From positions 1 to 64,000 of the forward strand of contig CAUJHF010000020.1 in NCBI GenBank assembly GCA_963204745.1: DNA of 64,000 nucleotides, read 5' to 3'. The translations under genes were made by a program, and so were the position numbers. Below the pieces are notes generated by a model. That model saw only the letters and a list, made by a program, of their open reading frames with translations, searched no databases and was not told the DNA's origin. This DNA comes from Pseudomonadota bacterium. GTDB lineage: Bacteria; Pseudomonadota; Gammaproteobacteria; Steroidobacterales; GCA-2729495. Shown here piece after piece: positions 53,234 through 63,117 of this stretch (positions are counted from its first letter, which is position 1; every line of letters starts with the position of its first letter).

Positions 53234-54496
53234 ATGGCAAGACTGGACGGCAAGGCTTTCTACTATGGCTGGGTCATCGCCTTTGCTTCGGGCTTTATCC
53301 TGCTCATCACGAATGGCATGACGCTGGGCGGGCTGAACGTCTTCGACAAGCCCCTGCTGGAATCACTGAACGAGTCGATGGGCGGCAGCGTCACGCTCGC
53401 CGGCCTCAAGACACGCGATGCGATCACCCTCGCTGTCGGTGGACTCATGACGCCGATTGCCGGAGCGGCAGCCGACCGGTTTGGCGTTCGGCCACTGATG
53501 GTACTTGGCGCGCTGCTGCTCTCGGCCGGGTATTACCTCTATTCGACGGTCGACAGCCTCAGTCAGATCTACTGGATCCACGTGTTGTTTGCCGCGACGC
53601 TGGCGAGCTGCGGGCTGGTGGTGAACGTCATCCTGATTTCGCGCTGGTTCATCAAGGATCGCGGGCTTGCCCTGGGCATCGCGGTGGCCGGAACCAGTCT
53701 GGGCAACGGCACGATGCCGCCGATCAATGCGGCACTGATGGGCGAGTTCGGCTGGCGTGCCAGCTTCGCCTGGACCAGCCTGCTGCCGCTGCTCCTGCTG
53801 CCGGTGATCTTCTTTGTCATCCGTGAGCGTCCGGCTGATCTCGGTTCCCAGCAGCCGGCAGCGCAGCGCGCAGCCGGAACCCCGACAGTCATCGGTGGCA
53901 TGTCACTGCCCGACGCCTTGCGTACGCGAAACTTCTGGCTGCTTGCCTTTATCGCGATGTTCAGTTTTTTCTCGATCATCGGCACGCAGGCGCACCTGAA
54001 TCTTTACATGCTGAACCGGGGCTTTTCCCAGATGGATGCCGGTCTGAGTTATACGGTGCTTTTCTATCTGGGATTGTGTGGCAAGGTTCTCAATGGATTT
54101 CTCGCCGACCGGCTGGGTAAAAAGCGCGTATTCGTGGCTACGCTGGCTGTCATGGTGGTCGGTGCCCTGGTGCTCCGCGCGCCTCAGGTGAACGCGATCT
54201 GGGCCGGTCTGGCGCTGTTCGGTCTCGGCTGGGGCGGTCTGTACACGCTGCTGCAACTGCTGGCCGCCGATTACTTCGGCCCGCGTCATCTCGGCAAGAT
54301 TCTCGGTGCGATTACCGTGCTCGACACGCTGGGCGGTGGCCTGGGTCCGCCGATGATCGGTGCGATCCGTGACAACACGGGCTCCTATGACCAGGCTTTC
54401 CTGCTGGTTGCCGTACTGGTCGGACTGGCATTCATTCTGTCGATGCTGTTCCATACCGACACACAGGCCGGTACCGGGAAGCCGACAGCCACATAA
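53234..54496 (+). CDS. MFS transporter, oxalate:formate antiporter-like/monocarboxylate type
   Basis: A 420-residue, 12-helix major facilitator. GWVIAFASGFILLITNGMTLGG starts the first helix, AADRFGVRPLMVLGALLL is the loop 2-3 motif, and ISRWFIKDRGLALGIAVAGTSLGN is the monocarboxylate-porter style loop-4 region. FLADRLGKKRVFVATL repeats the motif in the second half. Substrate unknown; organic acids are usual in this group. It is followed after 13 bp by the aminotransferase gene, so the pair may act together. Confidence 0.9.
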   Translation: MARLDGKAFYYGWVIAFASGFILLITNGMTLGGLNVFDKPLLESLNESMGGSVTLAGLKTRDAITLAVGGLMTPIAGAAADRFGVRPLMVLGALLLSAGYYLYSTVDSLSQIYWIHVLFAATLASCGLVVNVILISRWFIKDRGLALGIAVAGTSLGNGTMPPINAALMGEFGWRASFAWTSLLPLLLLPVIFFVIRERPADLGSQQPAAQRAAGTPTVIGGMSLPDALRTRNFWLLAFIAMFSFFSIIGTQAHLNLYMLNRGFSQMDAGLSYTVLFYLGLCGKVLNGFLADRLGKKRVFVATLAVMVVGALVLRAPQVNAIWAGLALFGLGWGGLYTLLQLLAADYFGPRHLGKILGAITVLDTLGGGLGPPMIGAIRDNTGSYDQAFLLVAVLVGLAFILSMLFHTDTQAGTGKPTAT

Positions 54497-54509
54497 CAGG
54501 GCGTTTCGC

Positions 54510-55745
54510 ATGCAGCAATCATTTACATTCAAAACCAGCGCGGCACTCGCCGGCGTTCGCTACGAAATCCGCGGACGGCTGGCGAATCGCGCGCACGAGA
54601 TGGAGCGGCGCGGTTACGAGATCATCTCGCTGAATATCGGCAATCCGGGGCGCTTTGGTTTTCGGGCACCGGAAACCATGCGACTGGCGATCATCGAGAA
54701 TCTGCAAAGCGCTGAAGGCTATTGTCATCAGAAGGGTATTTTTCCCGCCCGTGAAGCCGTGGTCATGCAGCAACAGGAGCGGGGCGTTACCGGTGTAACC
54801 GCGGAGGATGTGTTCATCGGCAACGGGGTCAGCGAACTCATCGACCTGAGTTTGCGTGCGCTCCTGAACCCGGGCGACGAGGTGCTGGTGCCAAGTCCCG
54901 ACTATCCGTTGTGGACAGCCAGCGTGACCCTGAACCAGGGGCGGGCGGTGCACTATCCCTGTCGTCCCGAGGCCGGATTCCAGCCGGATCCGGAAGCGAT
55001 TGCCCGACTCATCACGCCGCGTACACGTGCGATCGTCGTGATCAATCCGAACAATCCCACCGGTGCTGTCTACAAGGAAGAAACGCTGCGCGCCATCGTG
55101 CGCCTCGCCGAGAAACATCAGCTGATCCTGTTCAGTGACGAGATCTACGATCAGATGACCTACGAGGACGCGCGCTTCATACCGCTGGCGCCGATGGTGA
55201 ACGACACGCTGTGCGCAACCTTCAGCGGCCTGTCGAAGGTTTACCGTGCCTGCGGTTATCGCGTGGGCTGGGTTTCACTGAGTGGAGCGCGCGAGCAGGC
55301 CTGCGACTATTTGCATGCCATGGATCTGCTTGCCTCGCTGCGTCTGTGCAGTAATGTGCCGGCGCAATGGGCGGTGCAGACGGCACTCGGCGGCTTCCAG
55401 AGCGTGCAGGAACTGGTGCGGCCCGGCGGGCGGCTATATGAGTCGCGGCGCGTGATCATCGATTCGATTGCAGACAGTCCCTACCTCAATGTCACGCCGC
55501 CGGCCGGCGCGATGTATGCTTTCGTCGGCATCGACAAGACCCGCTTTCCGGACTTTGATGACCAGGCCTTCGCACTTGATCTGCTCGAGAAGAAGCATGT
55601 GCTGGTCGCGCCGGGCACCAGTTTCAATACCCGTGACAGCAACTTCTTCCGCATAACCAATCTGCCCGATGCCGACATGCTGAAGGATGTATTCGGGCGG
55701 ATCCAGGAGTTGCTCGACGGCTATGTGGCCGAACGGACGGCCTGA
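54510..55745 (+). CDS. Alanine-type PLP aminotransferase (AlaA-like)
   Basis: A 411-residue fold-type I aminotransferase. LNIGNPGRFGFRAPETM, GNGVSELIDLSLRALLNPGDEVLVPSPDYPLW, INPNNPTGAVY, FSDEIYDQMTY with the pyridine-binding aspartate, and FSGLSKVYRACGYRVGW with the PLP lysine are all present. It resembles E. coli AlaA (glutamate-pyruvate transaminase). The frame opens earlier, inside the MFS gene; ATG 54510 (MQQSFTFKTS) gives the correct length. Confidence 0.9.
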   Translation: MQQSFTFKTSAALAGVRYEIRGRLANRAHEMERRGYEIISLNIGNPGRFGFRAPETMRLAIIENLQSAEGYCHQKGIFPAREAVVMQQQERGVTGVTAEDVFIGNGVSELIDLSLRALLNPGDEVLVPSPDYPLWTASVTLNQGRAVHYPCRPEAGFQPDPEAIARLITPRTRAIVVINPNNPTGAVYKEETLRAIVRLAEKHQLILFSDEIYDQMTYEDARFIPLAPMVNDTLCATFSGLSKVYRACGYRVGWVSLSGAREQACDYLHAMDLLASLRLCSNVPAQWAVQTALGGFQSVQELVRPGGRLYESRRVIIDSIADSPYLNVTPPAGAMYAFVGIDKTRFPDFDDQAFALDLLEKKHVLVAPGTSFNTRDSNFFRITNLPDADMLKDVFGRIQELLDGYVAERTA

Positions 55746-55783
55746 ACGATTCACCGCGCTGTGCCTTTGTGCCTGACAGCCGC

Positions 55784-58453
55784 ATGCCCGAAGTGACACC
55801 CGCCACACGGGAGATCCTTGCCGGCGGCGGTACGGTCATCACTGCCACGCATCGTCTGGCCCGTACGCTGCGACTCGACTGGGATCGCAGCCAGTCCGCT
55901 GCCGGACTCGACGTCTGGCCCGGTGCCGACATCCTGCCACTGGACGCCTGGATACGACGCAGCTGGGATGCTGCGGTTGTGCGAGGTATTCCGGCGGGCA
56001 CCCGTCGGCTTTTGTCCGAAGAAGAGTGTCGACTGCTCTGGCGGCGGGTGATCGCACGCTGGGCGGAACGCAACGGCAGCGCTGCCGCCGACGTCGGCGT
56101 GCTGGTGCCACTCGCGAGTTCAGGCTGGCGTCTTTGCCAGACCTGGGGGATCAGTGCTGCCGACCTGCAGGCGGCCGCAGACGGCGAGGATGCCCGCGCT
56201 TTCGCGCAGTGGGTATATGCCTACGAGGCTCTGTTGCAAGACGGCGAGTGGCTTGACGTTGCCGGTGCGATGCAGGCTCTGACAGCCGATTTCGCCGCCG
56301 GATTGCTGCCGCTACCGGGGGGGTGCATCGGCTGGATGGCATTCGATCCATGGCCGCCCGCACATGCAGCCCTCGGCACGGCCTTGGCCGATGCGGGCTG
56401 TACGGTAGCCAGGCTGTGGCCGGCAGCGCGTGCCGGTGAAGCATGCGTCGTCGTTTGCCCGGATGAGGCCGATGAACTGGTACAGGCGGGCTGGTGGGCG
56501 CGCCAGCGTCTGGCCGAGTCGCCGGATGCCCTGGTGGCCATCATCGTGCCGGAACTCGGGCAGCGGGCCGCTGCGGTCCGCAGAAGCCTGCTTGAGATAC
56601 TGGCGCCAGGCTGGCAACTGCATCCGCCATCCGCGCCGCCGCTCAGCCTGTCGGGCGGATGGGTGCTGGCGGATTATCCTGTGGTTGCTGCCGCCCTGCG
56701 TCTCTTGCAGGCGTCGGCTGCCGAGCCCGACTTCGAAGTCCTGAGCCACGTATTGCGCTCGGTTTATCCGGGTGGCGCCGCTGCTGAGCAGGCCGGGCGA
56801 GCCGAGCTCGAGCTTTGGCTGCGTAATGCGCCCGGCGGCCACATCAGTCGCGAGTTGCTGGTTGCGCGGGCACGAAAGCTGTCGCCACGACTCGCTGCCG
56901 GTTTTGATGCGGCAGCCGGCTTGCTCGGTGATGCCGGTCGCCGGCTTGTACCCAGCCAATGGTCGGCGCTGTTTGCGCGCGTACTCGAAGCGCATGGATG
57001 GCCCGGCGAGCGCGGGCTCGACAGCGAGGAGTTTCAGGCCGCAGGTGCATGGCAGGGTTTGCTGCAGTCCTGGGCTGCCTGCGATGAGGTGATCGGCCGC
57101 GTCTCGCTGCGTACTGCTCTGGCCAGCATCGAGAGTCTGGCACGTGAGCGGCCTTTCGTTCCGGAGGCCAGTCCCGAAGGCTTGCAGGTACTCAGTCTGG
57201 AGGAGGCGGCCGGCCAGACCTTCGATCACCTTTGGGTGTGTGGCATGAGCGGAGACCGATGGCCACCGGCGCCTCATCCCCATTCGTTGGTGGCGCTGCA
57301 ACTGCAGCGCGCTACAGGCCTTCCGGCGGCTGCACCGGCCACGTTGCAGGCATGGACAGAGCGGCGTTTTTCCCGGTTGCTGACCGCCGCCGACGAGGTG
57401 GTCCTCAGCTGGGCGCGTCAGCGTGGCGACGCAGATTTGCTGATGAGTCCCCTGCTGGCCGGGATCCGTGTGACAGCGAGCGGTGAGGAGTCGGTGAGTC
57501 CGGCAGCAAAGCAGAGTCCGGATCGGCACAGTGTGAGTCAATCAGCACAGCCGGAGACTGTCACCGTGGATCCGCCGCCCGCGTGGCCGTCGGGTCAGCG
57601 TGTACGCGGCGGTGCCCGTGTCTTGTCGCAGCAGGCAGTCTGTCCGGCGCGGGCTTTTATCGAAGCGCGGCTGCACGGTATGGAACTGCCACAGCCCTCG
57701 CGTCCACTGGATCCGGCTACGCGCGGCAATCTGCTTCACCGGCTGCTTGAACGCCTCTACGGTCATGAGGAGTGCAGGCATGGACTGGCGCTGGTGCCCC
57801 GGTCGCGCCTGTCGGAAATGTTTTTGCGACTGGTCGAAGGCGTGCTGGATGATTGCCTGCCGCGTAGCGACGCTTTTCTGCGCCGTCTGCGCGAACTTGA
57901 GCGGGAGCGTCTGTGGTCCCAACTCGTGTTACTGGCGGCACGGGAGATGGAGTGGGGGGCGTTCACTGCTGAAACCGAAACGCCGCGCTCGCTGACTATT
58001 GGTCCGCTTGCCCTGGCATTGCGCCTTGATCGCATTGACAGCTTTGCGGATGGTGCGCAGCTGGTCATCGACTACAAGACGGGCAGCTTCACGCCAAGGT
58101 CGTGGCGTAGCCAGCGTCTGGAAGATTGCCAGCTCCCGCTGTATGCCGTAACGACAGGCTGTAGCGGCGTGGCGGTGCTGCAGTTCACGCCGTCCACCGT
58201 CGTGGTTTACGGCGTCGGTGATCCGGCGCTGGGTCTGGGCTGCCTGAAGACGCCGGCGAAGTTCTTTGCCGAGCCGGAGCTGGACTGGAACGGTGTGGTG
58301 GCGGGCTGGAAGAACCAGCTTGAATTGCTTGCCGACGAGTTTGCAGCGGGCGATTACCGCATCGATCCTGCAAAACCGGCAATGGCTTCCGGGCAGTTCG
58401 CTGTGCTCACCGGCGTGTATGCGACAGAAGCGACAGAAGAAGACGCCGAATGA
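55784..58453 (+). CDS. PD-(D/E)XK nuclease, AddB-like DNA-repair protein
   Basis: An ~889-residue protein of the 'probable DNA repair protein' type found beside an AddA-like helicase. The N-terminal ILAGGGTVITATHRLARTLRLDW is a weak inactivated-helicase start without a Walker A lysine. The C-terminal nuclease has LSQQAVCPARAFIEARL, the helix-capping DPATRGNLLHRLLERLYG, and the catalytic core LALRLDRIDSFADG...LVIDYKTGSF, with D and D-x-K as the PD-(D/E)XK residues. The four cysteines of the AddB Fe-S staple are not seen. Start at ATG 55784; GTG 55769 is an alternative. It overlaps the helicase gene by 4 bases. It probably resects double-strand breaks. Confidence 0.88.
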   Translation: MPEVTPATREILAGGGTVITATHRLARTLRLDWDRSQSAAGLDVWPGADILPLDAWIRRSWDAAVVRGIPAGTRRLLSEEECRLLWRRVIARWAERNGSAAADVGVLVPLASSGWRLCQTWGISAADLQAAADGEDARAFAQWVYAYEALLQDGEWLDVAGAMQALTADFAAGLLPLPGGCIGWMAFDPWPPAHAALGTALADAGCTVARLWPAARAGEACVVVCPDEADELVQAGWWARQRLAESPDALVAIIVPELGQRAAAVRRSLLEILAPGWQLHPPSAPPLSLSGGWVLADYPVVAAALRLLQASAAEPDFEVLSHVLRSVYPGGAAAEQAGRAELELWLRNAPGGHISRELLVARARKLSPRLAAGFDAAAGLLGDAGRRLVPSQWSALFARVLEAHGWPGERGLDSEEFQAAGAWQGLLQSWAACDEVIGRVSLRTALASIESLARERPFVPEASPEGLQVLSLEEAAGQTFDHLWVCGMSGDRWPPAPHPHSLVALQLQRATGLPAAAPATLQAWTERRFSRLLTAADEVVLSWARQRGDADLLMSPLLAGIRVTASGEESVSPAAKQSPDRHSVSQSAQPETVTVDPPPAWPSGQRVRGGARVLSQQAVCPARAFIEARLHGMELPQPSRPLDPATRGNLLHRLLERLYGHEECRHGLALVPRSRLSEMFLRLVEGVLDDCLPRSDAFLRRLRELERERLWSQLVLLAAREMEWGAFTAETETPRSLTIGPLALALRLDRIDSFADGAQLVIDYKTGSFTPRSWRSQRLEDCQLPLYAVTTGCSGVAVLQFTPSTVVVYGVGDPALGLGCLKTPAKFFAEPELDWNGVVAGWKNQLELLADEFAAGDYRIDPAKPAMASGQFAVLTGVYATEATEEDAE

Positions 58454-61400
58454 AGATCGCCGGCACCGCCCCCGATGAAGAATTGCGCGAGCGTGCACTC
58501 GCACCGGATCGTTCGTTTCTGGTCCAGGCGCCGGCTGGTGCCGGCAAGACCGAACTGCTGATCCAACGCTATCTGCGATTGCTCAGTCTGGTCGATGAAC
58601 CGGAGGAAATTCTTGCCATCACCTTTACGCGCAAGGCTGCAGCCGAGATGCAGCGAAGGATCTGCCAGGCCTTGACGGGCGAGGTGGTCGCCGCGACGGA
58701 CGAAACCGCCAGCAGCCGACGGCAGCGGGAACTGGTCGCCGCGGTCCGGGCCAGGGATCAGGCGCGCGGCTGGGGTCTTGCCGCCTACCCGTCTCGTCTG
58801 CACATCAGCACGATCGACAGCCTGAATGCATCGCTCGCGCGCAGTACACCGGTGAGCGGCGGCGCCAACGTGCTGCGCCCGCTGGCGACACAGTTCGAAC
58901 CGCTGTATCGGCAGGCGGCGCGTGAGGCCTTGCGACTGCTCGTCGAGGACGATGCGGCAGGTGCGGCAGTGGCCAGCCTGCTGGCTCATTTCGATAACCG
59001 CCTGGACCGTCTGGAAAGTCTGCTGGCCGGCATGCTGGCGCATCGCGACCAATGGCTGCCGATCATCGGTACCCGCATGGATATGGGCCTGGCACGTGCC
59101 GAGCTTGAAGCCGCACTGGGTCGGGTGGTGAGTCATGAGCTGGATCTGGTTCAGGCGGCGATACCGGCAGCGCTGCTCGATCAACTCATGGAGATCATCC
59201 ACGCTGCCTCGATCAATCGTGGTCACCTTGTCGCAGCGGGCCCCGACAGCAGGCACCCGGTTGCTGAGCGTCTGGCATGGTGGCAGTTTGCAGCGGCGAC
59301 GATCCTGACGAAATCAGGTACGCCGCGCGCGCGACTCACCGTGGCAGAGGGATTCCCGGCTGCGCAGAAGGATCTCAAGGCACATGCTGCGGAGCTGATC
59401 GCGCGAATCGGCGAGGTCCACGGACTGTTACCCGTGCTGGCGACGGTCGCCGGTTTGCCATCGCCGGTTTATCCGGCTGCGCAGTGGCAGGCGCTCGAGG
59501 CGCTTCTGCAGCTGCTGCCCGTCGCGGCTGCCGGATTGAAGCTGGTCTTCGCTGCGCGTGGCCTGACCGACTACGTGGAAATCGCGGCGGAGGGCAGGGC
59601 AGCACTGGGCGACCACGATGCGCCCAGCGAACTGGCGATGCGTGTGGACTGGCGGATCCGCCATGTGCTGCTCGACGAGTTCCAGGACACCTCGCAGCCC
59701 CAATACGAGTTGCTGCAGGCACTGACGCGCGGCTGGTCGCCTGGCGACGGCCGTACACTGTTTCTGGTCGGCGATCCGATGCAGTCCATCTACGGTTTTC
59801 GACAGGCTGAAGTACGCCTGTTTCTGGCCAGTCGCGATCAGGGGATTCCCGGCGTGCAACTGGAATTCATCCGCCTGTGTGCCAACTTCCGCTCAGTGCC
59901 TCCGCTGGTCGAGTGGGTCAACCGGATCTTTCCGCAGATTTTTCCGCCACGCGACGACCTGCTCACAAGTGCCATCAGTTTCGTCCCCAGTACCCCCGCG
60001 ATTCCTCCGGTGGAAGGTTGCACTGCGGAGGGAGCGGATTCAGGCGAGCCTGAATATGGTGTGCGTCTGCACGGTTGCAGCTGGATGCAGGCGGAATCCG
60101 AAGGTATCCAGGTTGCTGCTCTGGTGGCGCGCTGCCTGCAGCGCTGGCCGGCGGACAGTATCGGCATTCTGGTGCGCAGCCGGGCACATGCGGCGGCGGT
60201 CGTTTCGGCGCTGCGGGCGGCACAGATCGATTTTTCTGCGGCCGACCTTGTACAGCTCGGCAAGACGGCGATCGCCAGCGAGCTTCTTGCACTCACCCAC
60301 GCGCTTCTGCATGCCGGTGACCGGCTGGCCTGGCTGTCTGTGCTGCGGGCGCCCTGGTGCGGGCTGATGCTGACCGATCTCGAAGCTCTGGCTGCTCCGG
60401 CAGCTGATGACCGGTCTCTGCTGATCGAACGTTGTAGCGATGAACAGTGGCTGTCCAGGCTGAGTACGGAAGGCCGCAATCGCGTGACGCGGCTTGGGGC
60501 AGCATTCGCGCGCGCGCGCGCGCGTCTCGGTCAGATCGCCTTGCGTGATGTGATCGAAGGCCTGTGGGTGGAACTGGGTGGACCAGCCGTTGCCGGTGCG
60601 GACCTGCCGCTTGCGGATCTCGTGCTCGATACGATCGCGCGGCACGACAGCGGGGGCGATTGCGCGGACCTGCTCGCGCTGGATGCTTCCATCGCCGCAT
60701 CGCCATCGTCATTGCCCGGTAGCGGCGGCCAGGTTCAGGTGATGACGATTCACAAGGCCAAGGGGCTGCAGTTCGATACGGTCATCCTGCCGGCCCTCGG
60801 CCGGGAAACCCGCCGCGATCAGCAACCGGCACTTCTCTGGCAGGAAGTGCCTTTGGCCGGCGGCAAGCCTGAGCTGCTGCTGGCGCCGGTGAATGCGGCC
60901 GGTGAGAAGAATGCCGATCCACTTTACGCGCTGCTGTGGCGTCTGCGGCGTCAGCAGAGACTTGCCGAAACCGATCGCCTGCTCTATGTCGCGGCGACCC
61001 GCGCCATCAAGCGCCTCCACCTTTACGGCCAGCTCAAGACTGCTGAGCCGGCTGACGATGGTGCCGTATCGGCCGTGCCCGCGGCGGGCAGCCTGCTGGA
61101 GCGCCTGTGGCCGGCACTCGCCTCCTGCTGGCCCGACATCACCGAGACAACGGTTCCTGCGACAGACGATTGTGTGTCCCGCTGGCAGCAACCTGTATTG
61201 CGCCGACTGCCTGGCGAGTGGCAGCGGCCGCTGCCGCCGCCCGGCCTGGGCCTGACAATCAGGGAAGCGGCACAGCCCGCAACCCTCGTGCCTTACGACT
61301 GGGCGAGCTCCTGGGCGATGCATGCCGGTGCCGTCGCGCATCGCTGGTTGCAGCATATTGCGACGGTCGGCGCCGAGCAGTTCGCGGGCGACGACGCGGC

Positions 61401-61857
61401 GCTCCGCGATCTGCAACCCGCCATCCGCCGTTTGCTGATCCGCGCTGGCGTCGAAGCGGACAATCTGAGCCGTGCGATTGAGCGGGTGCATGCGGTGTTG
61501 AGCAATGCGCTGGCAGATGAGCGTGGACGCTGGCTGATGTCTTCACGGCACGATGAGGCGGTGAACGAGTATCCGTTGACGGTGAAGTCCGGCAATCGTT
61601 TCACGCACCTGGTCATCGACCGCTCATTCATCTGCGGGCAGGGCATCCGCTGGATCGTCGATTACAAGACCAGCAGCCACGAGGGCGGTGACCGCGCGCA
61701 GTTTATCGCTTCAGAAATACGGCGCTACACGCCACAGCTGACTGCCTACCGCAACGCTTTCGCGCGGATTGAAGCACGGCCGATCTCGGTGGCGCTGTAC
61801 TTTCCGCTGCTCAGGCTGCTGCATACCGTCGAGCTGCCCGTACCCGGATCAGAATGA
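58450..61857 (+). CDS. UvrD/AddA-type helicase-nuclease
   Basis: A 1135-residue superfamily-1A helicase with a C-terminal nuclease. Walker A is APAGAGKTELLIQRYL (residues ~28-43) and motif Ia ITFTRKAAAEM. Motif II LLDEFQDTSQPQYELL and motif III VGDPMQSIYGFRQAE lie near residue 410-455, and motif V is VQVMTIHKAKGLQFDTVILP. Motif VI is LLYVAATRAIKRLHL. The PD-(D/E)XK nuclease core, IVDYKTSS, is near residue 1073. It works with the preceding nuclease as an AddAB-like break-processing enzyme. A run of nine CG dinucleotides lies in the coding sequence at 60507-60524. It converges with gspN, overlapping it by 9 bases. Confidence 0.93.
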   Translation: MKIAGTAPDEELRERALAPDRSFLVQAPAGAGKTELLIQRYLRLLSLVDEPEEILAITFTRKAAAEMQRRICQALTGEVVAATDETASSRRQRELVAAVRARDQARGWGLAAYPSRLHISTIDSLNASLARSTPVSGGANVLRPLATQFEPLYRQAAREALRLLVEDDAAGAAVASLLAHFDNRLDRLESLLAGMLAHRDQWLPIIGTRMDMGLARAELEAALGRVVSHELDLVQAAIPAALLDQLMEIIHAASINRGHLVAAGPDSRHPVAERLAWWQFAAATILTKSGTPRARLTVAEGFPAAQKDLKAHAAELIARIGEVHGLLPVLATVAGLPSPVYPAAQWQALEALLQLLPVAAAGLKLVFAARGLTDYVEIAAEGRAALGDHDAPSELAMRVDWRIRHVLLDEFQDTSQPQYELLQALTRGWSPGDGRTLFLVGDPMQSIYGFRQAEVRLFLASRDQGIPGVQLEFIRLCANFRSVPPLVEWVNRIFPQIFPPRDDLLTSAISFVPSTPAIPPVEGCTAEGADSGEPEYGVRLHGCSWMQAESEGIQVAALVARCLQRWPADSIGILVRSRAHAAAVVSALRAAQIDFSAADLVQLGKTAIASELLALTHALLHAGDRLAWLSVLRAPWCGLMLTDLEALAAPAADDRSLLIERCSDEQWLSRLSTEGRNRVTRLGAAFARARARLGQIALRDVIEGLWVELGGPAVAGADLPLADLVLDTIARHDSGGDCADLLALDASIAASPSSLPGSGGQVQVMTIHKAKGLQFDTVILPALGRETRRDQQPALLWQEVPLAGGKPELLLAPVNAAGEKNADPLYALLWRLRRQQRLAETDRLLYVAATRAIKRLHLYGQLKTAEPADDGAVSAVPAAGSLLERLWPALASCWPDITETTVPATDDCVSRWQQPVLRRLPGEWQRPLPPPGLGLTIREAAQPATLVPYDWASSWAMHAGAVAHRWLQHIATVGAEQFAGDDAALRDLQPAIRRLLIRAGVEADNLSRAIERVHAVLSNALADERGRWLMSSRHDEAVNEYPLTVKSGNRFTHLVIDRSFICGQGIRWIVDYKTSSHEGGDRAQFIASEIRRYTPQLTAYRNAFARIEARPISVALYFPLLRLLHTVELPVPGSE
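60507..60524. repeat. (CG)9 dinucleotide repeat inside the helicase gene
   Basis: 18 bp of perfect CG repeat coding for alternating Ala-Arg (FARARARLG). Slippage by one unit would shift the frame of the helicase. Confidence 0.9.
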
Positions 61858-62610
61858 GCCGGCCAGACTGAACTCGCGGCCTCCGTCGGGTGCGCGCGGG
61901 CCGGCCGACTTCAGAATATTGACCAGTTCCGGCGGCGCCGTGTCGCGCGCCTTGACCGTGGCCGAGAGTTCGTAGCTGCGCGGCGGACTCAGGTTCAGTA
62001 CGCCACTGATTTCCAGCGGGCCGCCGCCGTCGGCAACCTTCCCGCTGAGCGGCGTGCCGGCTGCCAGCGATTCGCTGTCGAAGCTGATGATGTAATTGCC
62101 AGGCGGAGTTCGGCCGGCAAGTACTGGAATCGGCAACACGACCTGCGACAGCTGTACTGTGCCAATCGCGGTTTCAACCCAGCCGTCGAGCCAGGCGATC
62201 TGCTGCATCCTGATGCTGAGCTGGCTATTGCCGGTCAGCGACGCCATGCCAGGCGACAGTACCTGCAGCGGTGCCGCCGCTTCGATATCGCGAATGACAA
62301 GTCTGCCGCCCAGCGAGCGCGAGACGTGTCCGGAAAAGAAGCCATCTGGCAGCCGCCCTTCGATATGCGCGCCGAGCTCGCCGCGCAACAGTTGCCACGG
62401 CTCAAATTGCCAGCGCAGCTGGTCGAAGCGCAGCGGTCCCGCACTCAGGGTACGCGCGCTGCCTGACCAGACGGTGCCAGCGAGGCCGCTGGTGACCGCA
62501 CCGGATTTTGTCAGCAGTGGCAGAACGGTCCTTGCCGGAATGAGCAGCAGCAGCGACAGGCCCAGGGACGCCAGGCCAGTGAACAGCAGGGTGCGGTGCA
62601 TGCGCGTCAT
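61849..62610 (-). CDS. gspN: Type II secretion system protein N
   Basis: A 253-residue inner-membrane-anchored periplasmic protein of the T2SS. The N-terminal helix LLFTGLASLGLSLLLLIPARTVL is followed by the family start SGLAGTVWSGSARTLSAGPLRFDQLRWQFEPWQLLRGEL and beta-strand-rich sequence (LSGKVADGGGPLEISGVLNLSP). It follows gspM with a 6-bp gap and is the last gene visible of the gsp cluster on this side. Confidence 0.9.
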   Translation of the reverse strand: MTRMHRTLLFTGLASLGLSLLLLIPARTVLPLLTKSGAVTSGLAGTVWSGSARTLSAGPLRFDQLRWQFEPWQLLRGELGAHIEGRLPDGFFSGHVSRSLGGRLVIRDIEAAAPLQVLSPGMASLTGNSQLSIRMQQIAWLDGWVETAIGTVQLSQVVLPIPVLAGRTPPGNYIISFDSESLAAGTPLSGKVADGGGPLEISGVLNLSPPRSYELSATVKARDTAPPELVNILKSAGPRAPDGGREFSLAGSF

Positions 62611-62616
62611 GCCAAC

Positions 62617-63117
62617 TCAGCGTCCGACCGGACTCAGCACAAGGTTGGCGTTCACGCGTCCCGGCTCACCGGTCGGGTCGAAGCTGGCCGACACGGCTGC
62701 GAGTCCCTGTCCGGACTGCACATCGGAGATCCACAGCAGCAGCTCGTCGAAGGGTGCGTTTTCCAGGCGCAGGCGAACACCGCCATTGCCTTCAGGCTGA
62801 TTGCGCTTCAGATAGCTGCTTAGCCCGCGCTCCCTGGTCGAGCGGTCAACGAGCACGATTACCGATTCGCCACTGCTCTGCGCCTGCACAGCAGGACCGG
62901 ATTGCGGCCCGAAGCGCTGCGCGACCTGTTCGATATCGTCGAGCAGCCGGCGCTGTTCGGCAACGCGCTCCGCAGCAGCATCGCGGGCCTGGTACAGCGG
63001 CCGGATGCCGAGCACGAAGATCAGTGCGACCAGCGTAAACAGTGCACCGGCCATCACCATCCAGCGCTCGCGCGGCGCCAGCTTGTCGAACCACTGCTGA
63101 AGCGGTGCCAGGTTCAT
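62617..63117 (-). CDS. gspM: Type II secretion system protein M
   Basis: A 166-residue bitopic protein. A short cytoplasmic start, PLQQWFDKLAPRERWMVMAGALF, leads into the helix FTLVALIFVLGIRPLY. The RDAAAERVAEQRRLLDDIEQVA coiled segment and a periplasmic ferredoxin-like domain follow. It partners with GspL in the inner-membrane platform. It overlaps gspL by 4 bases. Confidence 0.9.
   Translation of the reverse strand: MNLAPLQQWFDKLAPRERWMVMAGALFTLVALIFVLGIRPLYQARDAAAERVAEQRRLLDDIEQVAQRFGPQSGPAVQAQSSGESVIVLVDRSTRERGLSSYLKRNQPEGNGGVRLRLENAPFDELLLWISDVQSGQGLAAVSASFDPTGEPGRVNANLVLSPVGR

Noticed and set aside
56312..57541. 409-codon minus-strand open frame
   Set aside because: Antisense inside the PD-(D/E)XK nuclease gene, no recognisable motifs.
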